Of a stretch of DNA of 5,600 bases, positions 1 through 4,293 are shown one piece after another. The notes below the pieces were generated by a model that had not been told where the DNA came from, ran no database searches, and worked only from the letters and a program-made list of their open reading frames with translations. Source of the stretch: Actinomycetota bacterium (lineage in GTDB: Bacteria > Actinomycetota > Actinomycetes > Streptosporangiales > Streptosporangiaceae); the NCBI GenBank assembly GCA_003161205.1, contig PMOU01000267.1, positions 7,688 to 13,287 on the forward strand. Direction: 5' to 3'. The position numbers and the translations under genes were made by a program. Positions within the stretch are counted from its first letter, which is position 1. The number at the start of each line of letters is the position of its first letter.

Positions 1-149
1 CACGACCGGCGTAAAACCTTTGCGGCGCAATTAAAGCTAAGGGTCACATTTTAACCGGATATCACTATCACGCCCGAATGAGCGCTATCGAATTGCGGCT
101 AACTTGCTGCGTGGTATGCGACAACCAAAGCGGGCGTGCTGGGCGTCTC

Positions 150-155
150 TATAAA
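150..155 (+). promoter_or_regulatory. Candidate -10 box (TATAAA) for the secreted-protein gene
   Basis: TATAAA lies in the A/T-richer leader, 97 bases before the ATG at 253. It fits the actinobacterial -10 pattern TAnnnT except for its last base. No good -35 hexamer is visible 16-19 bases upstream (around 127-133), so the call rests on the -10 box and position alone. TGTAAT at 166-171 is an alternative. Confidence 0.3.
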
Positions 156-203
156 TGTGGCTCATTGTAATCCTCCGGAATCCTTGCGCAGTGGGCCGCG
201 CGC

Positions 204-230
204 GTCGGCCGGGCGCAGGGCACGGCCGAC
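204..230 (+). promoter_or_regulatory. 5'-UTR stem-loop just upstream of a ribosome binding site
   Basis: GTCGGCCG (204-211) and CGGCCGAC (223-230) are perfect reverse complements, giving an 8-bp G/C-rich stem around an 11-base loop. The stem ends 6 bases before the AAGGAGGA ribosome binding site of the secreted-protein gene. If it folds in the mRNA it could modulate ribosome access or protect the 5' end. Given the G+C content, a chance stem of this size is possible. Confidence 0.4.
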
Positions 231-236
231 TGGTCG

Positions 237-244
237 AAGGAGGA
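237..244 (+). promoter_or_regulatory. Strong ribosome binding site AAGGAGGA
   Basis: AAGGAGGA is a near-perfect anti-16S match and lies 8 bases before the ATG at 253. It fixes the start of the secreted-protein gene and suggests efficient translation. It is one of the two strongest sites in the window, with the one before the MBL hydrolase. Confidence 0.85.
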
Positions 245-252
245 AGTAGCCC

Positions 253-936
253 ATGTCGATAAAGAGCAAGGTTTTCGCCGTCGCGGCGACGATGACCCTG
301 GCTGGCGGCGTCGGCGCTGCCGTCCCGCTCGCCGCCAATGGGGCCACTCCTTCCTGCCGGAATAGCTGCAGCGACATCTTCAGCTACAAATACAGCACGC
401 ACTCGAACCCGAGCTACGTCCTCGACGTCCTCGGCCAGACGGCCCGGGCAGGCCAGCCCGTCATCTTGCTGGCGGCCAGCAAATACGACCCAGCGGAGGA
501 CTTCACCGCCGCCAGCCAGGGCACGGTGTCCGACTTCTACGCCGCCGGTTACGTCACGCTCGCCCTTGACCAGCACTACTCGTCCTTGTCCGTGCTGGAG
601 ATCCAGTACTCGCCGGACGGCAAGGCCAGCACCCTGTGCGTGGGCGTCGCCAGCACCGCGGTCGACGGCACCCCGGTCGTGCTCGAGCCGTGCGGGGTTT
701 CGGCCCGGACGCTGTGGGTGGTGGACTCCCACGACAGCATCACCGGCGGCTACGTGCCGCTGATCAACGGTTCCGACACCAGCTTCCCCGACCCGTACGT
801 CCTGCACTACCCGGGCAGCGCTTCCCCGAAGGACCTGCCGCGTCCGCGGCTGAACACCTACACGCTGCAGCGGTACGCCAACAACCACGTGTTCACCAAC
901 GAGATCTGGGGCTCTGACTACGGCGTCCTGCCGTAA
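253..936 (+). CDS. Secreted protein, degenerate ricin-type beta-trefoil-like, function unknown
   Basis: This 227-aa protein is probably exported by the Sec route. Residues 1-30 have a Lys-containing N-tip (K4, K6), a hydrophobic Ala/Val/Leu core and a small-residue cleavage zone near A28-A31, leaving a mature protein of about 197 aa. The mature part can be read as three repeats resembling the ricin-B pattern of a hydrophobic LDV-like strand, G-x-P-V-x-L and a closing QxW. Repeat 1 spans about 54-85 (VLDV, GQPVIL, EDF), repeat 2 about 128-158 (LCVGV, DGTPVVLEPC, TLW) and repeat 3 about 182-220 (YVLHY, EIW). Four cysteines are present: C35 and C39 near the mature N-terminus, and C129 and C147 spaced as in a ricin-B repeat disulfide. 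The canonical Q of QxW is absent each time, so sugar binding is uncertain. No catalytic motif is seen. The start is set by a strong ribosome binding site. Export and the gene call are firm, the fold is an inference, and the ligand is unknown. Confidence 0.88.
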   Translation: MSIKSKVFAVAATMTLAGGVGAAVPLAANGATPSCRNSCSDIFSYKYSTHSNPSYVLDVLGQTARAGQPVILLAASKYDPAEDFTAASQGTVSDFYAAGYVTLALDQHYSSLSVLEIQYSPDGKASTLCVGVASTAVDGTPVVLEPCGVSARTLWVVDSHDSITGGYVPLINGSDTSFPDPYVLHYPGSASPKDLPRPRLNTYTLQRYANNHVFTNEIWGSDYGVLP

Positions 937-957
937 GGGTCGTCCTGCCGTAAGGGT
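924..957 (+). repeat. Perfect 17-bp tandem duplication across a stop codon
   Basis: CGTCCTGCCGTAAGGGT occurs at 924-940 and again, directly abutting and identical, at 941-957. The first copy encodes the last codons (V-L-P) and the TAA stop of the secreted-protein gene. The second is therefore untranslated. The exact identity suggests a recent slippage or short-homology duplication. The product is unchanged whichever copy is ancestral. Confidence 0.95.
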
Positions 958-984
958 TCACGTCCCTGACCGATCCCCGGTGGC

Positions 985-1007
985 GTCGGCCCTGTTGCCG
1001 GGCCGGC
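985..1007 (+). terminator. Possible G/C-rich stem-loop between two genes
   Basis: GTCGGCCC (985-992) can pair with GGGCCGGC (1000-1007), one pair being a U-G wobble, with a 7-base loop. It lies 48 bases after the secreted-protein stop and has no T-run after it. Actinobacterial terminators often lack one, but the sequence is so G/C-rich that chance pairing is also plausible. It also sits just before the candidate promoter of the next gene. Confidence 0.3.
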
Positions 1008-1021
1008 CGCCCCGGAGTGGG

Positions 1022-1027
1022 TATTGT
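1022..1027 (+). promoter_or_regulatory. Candidate -10 box (TATTGT) for a leaderless transcript
   Basis: TATTGT matches the TAnnnT -10 pattern and ends 6 bases before the ATG at 1034. That spacing would place the transcription start at or next to the start codon. No ribosome binding site is present at normal distance; the nearest, GGAG at 1014-1017, is 16 bases away. Both facts fit leaderless expression, which is common in actinobacteria. No clear -35 box is seen. Confidence 0.45.
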
Positions 1028-1033
1028 GCCTGG

Positions 1034-1504
1034 ATGGCCACCACAAAGTTGCTTCCTAAGGATGTCCACCGCGCGTTCCACGAGGAACTGGACGCGGGAC
1101 AGCGGACGGCCCTGCTCAGCTGGCTCGCCTTCACCGCCACCTTCGGCGCCGTCCGGGGCATCACGTATGCCATCAAGGACGGCAAGGGCCCGTTCCGCAA
1201 CCTCAGCGTCGGCGGGGCCCACCTGCACCACTACATGTGGGGCATCGGCCTGATCAGCGGCGTCGGCGGCATCGCCGTCCACGGTGAGGACAAGCAGCGC
1301 AGGCACCCGGTCGTGGCCCTGTCCTACGGCGTCGGACTGGCCCTCATCGTCGATGAGTTCGCGCTGCTCTTGGACCTGCAGGACGTCTACTGGGCCAAGC
1401 AGGGCCGGATATCGGTCGACCTGGGCATCGGCGGCAGTTCCCTGGCCGGCACCTACTTCGCCGCGCTCCCCCTGTTCCGCGCCCTGCGCCGCCGCGTGAA
1501 GTAA
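1034..1504 (+). CDS. Small multi-pass membrane protein, function unknown
   Basis: The 156-aa product has four hydrophobic stretches that could be membrane helices: about 26-46, 67-83, 93-114 and 136-150. The N-terminal ~24 residues are polar and the C-terminus is basic (LRRRVK), suggesting a cytoplasmic tail. Two polar, conserved-looking patches stand out. One is G-A-H-L-H-H-Y-M-W-G (61-70), with H63, H65 and H66 at the mouth of helix 2. The other is D-E-F-A-L-L-L-D-L-Q-D-V-Y-W (107-120), with acids inside and after helix 3. Such His and Asp/Glu residues near a membrane face could bind metal or haem, but that is only a guess. I do not recognise a named family. The ATG at 1034 is preferred over an in-frame GTG at 980: the added 18 residues look like non-coding sequence, and a -10 box sits just upstream of 1034, suggesting leaderless expression. 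Flanking genes give no functional clue. Confidence 0.82.
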   Translation: MATTKLLPKDVHRAFHEELDAGQRTALLSWLAFTATFGAVRGITYAIKDGKGPFRNLSVGGAHLHHYMWGIGLISGVGGIAVHGEDKQRRHPVVALSYGVGLALIVDEFALLLDLQDVYWAKQGRISVDLGIGGSSLAGTYFAALPLFRALRRRVK

Positions 1505-1525
1505 GCCCGGGCGCTGCCGACCGCA

Positions 1526-1539
1526 CTCGGCGACCCGAG
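1526..1539 (+). terminator. Possible small terminator hairpin
   Basis: CTCGG (1526-1530), loop CGAC and CCGAG (1535-1539) form a 5-bp stem with a tetraloop, 21 bases after the stop of the membrane-protein gene. There is no T-run. It is a weak candidate supported mainly by its position. Confidence 0.25.
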
Positions 1540-1603
1540 CGGCGCGCTACAAGACACACCCATCACCTGCGCCTCTTCACGTCACACGGATCACCCGGCC
1601 GCG

Positions 1604-1623
1604 TCTCACCTTTTGGTATGAGA
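1604..1623 (+). promoter_or_regulatory. Bulged hairpin in the spacer
   Basis: TCTC (1604-1607) pairs with GAGA (1620-1623), and ACC (1608-1610) with GGT (1615-1617), around a TTTT loop, leaving AT (1618-1619) as a bulge. The 7-bp stem abuts the much longer inverted repeat that starts at 1624. Together they form a tandem hairpin structure. Confidence 0.4.
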
Positions 1624-1659
1624 GTGGCAGCCTTCACAAAAGTTTGTGCAGGCTGCCGC
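1624..1659. promoter_or_regulatory. Long near-perfect inverted repeat (hairpin or operator)
   Basis: The outer arms GGCAGCCT (1626-1633) and AGGCTGCC (1650-1657) pair perfectly and extend by a T-G wobble and a G-C pair to 1624-1659. After one T/C mismatch the inner arms CACAAA (1635-1640) and TTTGTG (1643-1648) pair too. The result is a 36-base hairpin with about 15-16 base pairs. It lies 119 bases after the membrane-protein stop and 98 bases before the MBL start. Neither direction has a following T-run, so it is not a textbook intrinsic terminator. It may be a terminator lacking U's, a 5'-UTR regulatory structure, or a double-stranded operator. The structure is certain; the role is inferred. 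Confidence 0.6.
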
Positions 1660-1739
1660 ATCCATGCACTCCGAGCGCGCGTGACCGGGCCCTAGCGGTC
1701 GGGGCGCTGTGGTAAGAAGGGCGGCGAGTGTGGCGACAC

Positions 1740-1747
1740 GAGGAGGG
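1740..1747 (+). promoter_or_regulatory. Strong ribosome binding site GAGGAGGG
   Basis: GAGGAGGG ends 10 bases before the ATG at 1758. It decides the start of the MBL hydrolase against an in-frame GTG at 1728, which would lie upstream of the site itself. Confidence 0.85.
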
Positions 1748-1757
1748 AAACGCCCGG

Positions 1758-2411
1758 ATGAGCACACGGATTGATCGGGTGCCGTCGCCCGCGGCGGCCG
1801 ACGGCGACTCGGGGACGGCCGAGATCAACGTCTGGATTATCGGTGACGACGACGAGGTCATCGTCATCGATCCGGGTAGCGATACCGCGGCCGTGCTCGA
1901 CGCGGTGGGCGACCGTGAGGTGCTCGCGGTCATCTGCACGCACGGCCACGCCGACCACGTCGCCGCGGCGATCGACGTGGCCGAGCGCGACGAGGCGCCG
2001 GTGGCGCTGCACCGTAGGGACCGGCTGCTGTGGCGCGACGCTCATCCGGAGGATGATCCCGACATCGATATGGAGGACGGCGGCATCTTCGAGGTCGCCG
2101 ACGCCACGCTCGAGGTCATCCACGCGCCGGGACACACGGACGGCTCGGTGTGCCTGTACTCCCCGGAGCTCGGCGTGGTGTTCACCGGGCACACCCTGCG
2201 GCCCGAGGGGCCCGTCCCGCATGAGGGGGAGTTCCCCGACTTCCCCCGGCAGCTGACCGCGATCGGCGAGCACCTGCTGGCCCTGCCGGGGGACACCCGG
2301 GTCCTGCCGAGCCAGGGGGAGGAAACGACGATCGCGGCGGCCGAGAAGAAGTTCGACTCCTGGGTCTCCTCGGGCCCCGATCCCTCGCTCCTGGCCGGCC
2401 TCACCGACTAG
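1758..2411 (+). CDS. MBL-fold (metallo-beta-lactamase superfamily) hydrolase with altered metal site
   Basis: The 217-aa protein belongs to the small glyoxalase-II-like MBL hydrolases and is probably cytoplasmic, as no signal peptide is seen. The N-terminal strands carry N-V-W-I-I-G and V-I-D-P-G (about 24-40). The signature T-H-G-H-A-D-H gives H62, H64, D66 and H67, and A-P-G-H-T-D-G-S gives H126. The bridging Asp, normally in a F-x-G-D-T-L motif, is replaced: the protein reads F-T-G-H-T-L (H145). The last metal His, normally in a G-H-G-x-x-T-T motif, is also replaced: S-Q-G-E-E-T-T (Q186). Five of seven usual ligands remain, so one metal site may persist and the second is doubtful. Activity may be changed or lost, and the substrate is unknown. 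Length is normal for the group. The start is set by a strong ribosome binding site. The nuclease gene begins 9 bp after the stop, so the two are almost certainly one operon. Confidence 0.93.
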   Translation: MSTRIDRVPSPAAADGDSGTAEINVWIIGDDDEVIVIDPGSDTAAVLDAVGDREVLAVICTHGHADHVAAAIDVAERDEAPVALHRRDRLLWRDAHPEDDPDIDMEDGGIFEVADATLEVIHAPGHTDGSVCLYSPELGVVFTGHTLRPEGPVPHEGEFPDFPRQLTAIGEHLLALPGDTRVLPSQGEETTIAAAEKKFDSWVSSGPDPSLLAGLTD

Positions 2412-2420
2412 GCCGCCGGA

Positions 2421-3293
2421 GTGGAGCAGCTGGGATTCGAGGGCATGCCGCGCCGGCTGTACACGTGCACGCCGACGCGGCTTTCGACCTGGCTCGACTG
2501 CCCTCGCCGGTACCGGATGAGCTACCTGGACCGGCCCGCACCGCCGAAGGGGGCGCCCTGGGCGCACAACAGCGTCGGCGCCAGCATCCACAACGCCCTG
2601 GCCGGATGGTGGCGGCTGCCGCTGGCGCGGCGGACCGCTGCGGCTGCGGGCACGCTGGTTGACCGCGGCTGGATTGATCAGGGGTTCGTGGACGAAACCC
2701 AGTCGGTGCGCCAGCGGGAACGCGCGATCAGCATGGTCGAGGGTTACGTCGCCCGGCTGGACCCAGCCGACGAGCCGGTGGGGATCGAGCGGACGGTGGC
2801 GACCCGTACCGACAAGATCGCGGTGTCCGGGCGGATCGACCGGCTCGATGCCCGGCCGGCGCCCGACGCGGGGCCTGGACTAGCGAACACCGAGCTCGTG
2901 GTCGTCGATTACAAGACCGGACGGCACCTGCTCACCGTGGACGACGCGCGCAGCTCGCTGGCGCTGGCGCTGTACGCGCTCGCCGCCGGGCGGGCCCTGC
3001 GGCGGCCGTGTCACCAGGTGGAGCTGCATCATCTGCCGACGGGTCAGATTCTGGCCTGGTCCCACACCGCCGAATCACTGGCCAGGCACCTGAGCCGGGC
3101 GGAGGACATCGCGCAGGAGTGCGCGGCGGCGGATGAGCGGATGCGCGACGGACTGGTCCCCAAGGCCTACGACGAGGTGTTCCCGCCGCGTCCCAGCCCG
3201 TCCTGCGGATGGTGCGACTACCGGCGGAACTGCCCCGAAGGCGCGGTCGCCGCGACGCCGCGGCGACCCTGGGACGGGCTCTCAGCCAGCTGA
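2421..3293 (+). CDS. RecB-like PD-(D/E)XK nuclease with predicted Fe-S cluster
   Basis: The 290-aa protein resembles the stand-alone RecB-family exonucleases of actinobacteria (PDDEXK_1 type). Near the N-terminus, T-P-T-R-L-S-T-W-L-D-C-P-R-R-Y (17-31) is the usual opening motif, with C27 and a conserved H57 (GASIH). The nuclease core shows E123, G-R-I-D-R-L-D (D140) and V-V-D-Y-K-T-G (D163, K165). The C-terminal C-G-W-C-D-Y-R-R-N-C (C262, C265, C271) plus C27 match the Cx2Cx5C arrangement that holds a 4Fe-4S cluster in AddB and Cas4 nucleases. The Gln of the usual QxxxY motif is absent (A181 before Y185). It presumably acts on DNA ends in repair; no helicase domain is attached. The GTG at 2421 is used; an in-frame ATG at 2445 is an alternative that would keep every motif. 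No strong ribosome binding site is present, which suggests coupling to the MBL gene 9 bp upstream. Its 3' end overlaps the convergent hydrolase gene by 12 bp. No cas gene is near. Confidence 0.92.
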   Translation: MEQLGFEGMPRRLYTCTPTRLSTWLDCPRRYRMSYLDRPAPPKGAPWAHNSVGASIHNALAGWWRLPLARRTAAAAGTLVDRGWIDQGFVDETQSVRQRERAISMVEGYVARLDPADEPVGIERTVATRTDKIAVSGRIDRLDARPAPDAGPGLANTELVVVDYKTGRHLLTVDDARSSLALALYALAAGRALRRPCHQVELHHLPTGQILAWSHTAESLARHLSRAEDIAQECAAADERMRDGLVPKAYDEVFPPRPSPSCGWCDYRRNCPEGAVAATPRRPWDGLSAS

Positions 3294-4214
3294 ACCTCCG
3301 GCGGCCGCGGCGGCGTGCTTCGCCGTCGTGGTCTCGGCCGCGTCCCAGAAGTACGTCAGCGCGCTGGCCGTCGTGGCCGGTGCCTCGACGGCGGGTGAGT
3401 GCACGGCCCCTGGAATGCACACCCGGCGGGCGCCCAGCCGCCTGGCCATGTTCTCCTGGGTGGCCGGTGACCAGGTGTTGTCGTTCTCGCCGTAGATGAC
3501 GAGCATCGGGAGCTGGCTGAGCCGGGCCAGCTCGGCCGTCCTGTCCGGAGCGGTGAGCAGGTCGCGGGCCATCAGGACGAGCCCGCTCGGGTCGTTGCTC
3601 AGCATCCGCCTGGCCAGGAACGCGATGATCGGGGCGGGGACCCCGGCTTCGACGGCCTGCGGTTCGAAGTAGGACTGCCAGAGCTCGGCGATCCCGGCCG
3701 CGAGCGTAGCCGGAGCCGGCAGGGCGCCGTCCCCGGCACCGAGGGCGGCCAGCATCGCGTCGAGTTCGGTCGCCCGCGGTCCGGTCAGGGCGGCGGGACC
3801 CGAGCTCATCAGCGTGACAGATACTCCCCGCGCGCCGGCCAGGATGGCGTCACGGGCCACCAGCCCGCCGTAGGAGTGTCCCAGCAGGTGCCGCGCCCCG
3901 GTCGCCTGGAGGACCCCGGCGATGTCGGCGGCCAGGGCTGAGGCGAGGTAACCGTCCAGGTCGTCCGGGCCTGGCGTCTCGAACTGCCCGCGCATGTCGA
4001 TCGCGACCACCCGGCGGCGACCGTCGGCCAGCAGGTCGAGAATCGCGAGGAAGTCCTCTTTGCTGCCGGTGTACCCGGGCAGGAGCAGAGCGGCGTCCCG
4101 CTCACACACCCCTGACGCCGGAACCGCCTCCAGCGCGGCGAAATCTCCGCGGCTGGTGCCGATGGTGATACGACGTACCCCGTCGGGCAGGTCCAGGGAC
4201 GTTGGTGTGCTCAC
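3282..4214 (-). CDS. Alpha/beta-hydrolase fold protein
   Basis: The 310-aa protein has the full set of alpha/beta-hydrolase features: oxyanion-loop L-P-G-Y-T-G-S (45-51), I-D-M-R-G-Q-F-E-T (72-80), nucleophile elbow G-H-S-Y-G-G (112-117, S114), acid in Y-G-E-N-D-N-T (D245) and catalytic H272 (A-V-H-S-P). A variable lid region lies at about 140-225. It is most likely a soluble serine hydrolase acting on an ester or related small substrate; no substrate can be named. The C-terminus ends in a low-complexity Ala/Gly stretch (about 299-310). The start is the GTG at 4214-4212, with a GGTAGG-like sequence 9 bases upstream or, alternatively, a -10 box that would give a leaderless transcript. It lies downstream of the helicase on the same strand, behind a terminator, and converges with the nuclease gene, overlapping it by 12 bp. 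Confidence 0.93.
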   Translation of the reverse strand: MSTPTSLDLPDGVRRITIGTSRGDFAALEAVPASGVCERDAALLLPGYTGSKEDFLAILDLLADGRRRVVAIDMRGQFETPGPDDLDGYLASALAADIAGVLQATGARHLLGHSYGGLVARDAILAGARGVSVTLMSSGPAALTGPRATELDAMLAALGAGDGALPAPATLAAGIAELWQSYFEPQAVEAGVPAPIIAFLARRMLSNDPSGLVLMARDLLTAPDRTAELARLSQLPMLVIYGENDNTWSPATQENMARRLGARRVCIPGAVHSPAVEAPATTASALTYFWDAAETTTAKHAAAAAGGSAG

Positions 4215-4221
4215 AGGGGCG

Positions 4222-4227
4222 AACCTA
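4222..4227 (-). promoter_or_regulatory. Candidate -10 box (TAGGTT) for the hydrolase gene
   Basis: On the minus strand TAGGTT fits TAnnnT and is followed by 7 bases and then the GTG start, the spacing expected of a leaderless gene. It lies after the helicase terminator, where an independent promoter would be needed. No good -35 box is seen, and the same bases overlap a weak ribosome-binding-like sequence, so the two readings compete. Confidence 0.33.
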
Positions 4228-4253
4228 CCCGGCTACCTTGAACAAAACGCTTC

Positions 4254-4286
4254 CTTCGCTGCGAACGGGTGAGGTTCGCAGCGAAG
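4254..4286 (-). terminator. Stem-loop terminator after the DEAD-box helicase gene
   Basis: CTTCGCTGCGAAC (4254-4266) and GTTCGCAGCGAAG (4274-4286) are perfect reverse complements, a 13-bp stem with a 7-base loop. On the minus strand the stem begins 7 bases after the helicase stop and is followed by GAAGCGTTTTGTT, which contains a short T-run. On the plus strand no T-run follows, so the terminator points at helicase transcription. Confidence 0.85.
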
Positions 4287-4293
4287 ACGCTGC

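Larger units (their letters stand above)
1..252. other. Leader region with no gene, about half G+C
   Basis: No convincing gene lies here. A hand count gives about 51 % G+C for positions 1-180, clearly below the coding parts of the window, as expected of an actinobacterial promoter region. It contains a short palindrome TTGCGGCGCAA (20-30), a TATAAA box (150-155), a stem-loop (204-230) and the ribosome binding site of the downstream secreted-protein gene. What lies to the left of the window is unknown, so part of this stretch could also serve a divergent gene. Confidence 0.7.
1505..1757. other. 253-bp spacer with no gene, rich in inverted repeats
   Basis: No reading frame here has a ribosome binding site and plausible coding character. 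It holds a small hairpin at 1526-1539, a cluster of hairpins at 1604-1667, a 5-bp inverted repeat GACCG/CGGTC (1683-1687 and 1696-1700), a small GTGT/ACAC inverted repeat (1728-1739) and the ribosome binding site of the MBL hydrolase. The promoter of the MBL-nuclease operon should be here, but no standard -35/-10 pair is convincing. Confidence 0.7.

Noticed and set aside
78..170. Small plus-strand ORF of 30 codons with several cysteines
   Set aside because: It has no ribosome binding site and lies in the A/T-richer leader; the cysteine pattern is too short to support a zinc-finger call.
85..888. Open frame of 267 codons on the minus strand
   Set aside because: It is antisense to the secreted protein, which has a signal peptide and a strong ribosome binding site; the antisense product has no recognisable motif.
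980..1033. Upstream GTG start for the membrane protein
   Set aside because: The extra 18 residues (G/P/R-rich) look like translated non-coding sequence and would cross a stem-loop and the likely -10 box.
1728..1757. Upstream GTG start for the MBL hydrolase
   Set aside because: The strong ribosome binding site at 1740-1747 lies inside this extension and serves the ATG at 1758.
1692..2591. Open frame of 299 codons on the minus strand
   Set aside because: It is antisense to the MBL hydrolase and the nuclease start; its composition is Arg/Val/Gly-rich without a recognisable motif or ribosome binding site.
2421..3293. Nuclease considered as a Cas4 or part of a defence island
   Set aside because: No cas genes, CRISPR repeats or other defence genes are in the window; it fits a stand-alone actinobacterial RecB-like nuclease better.
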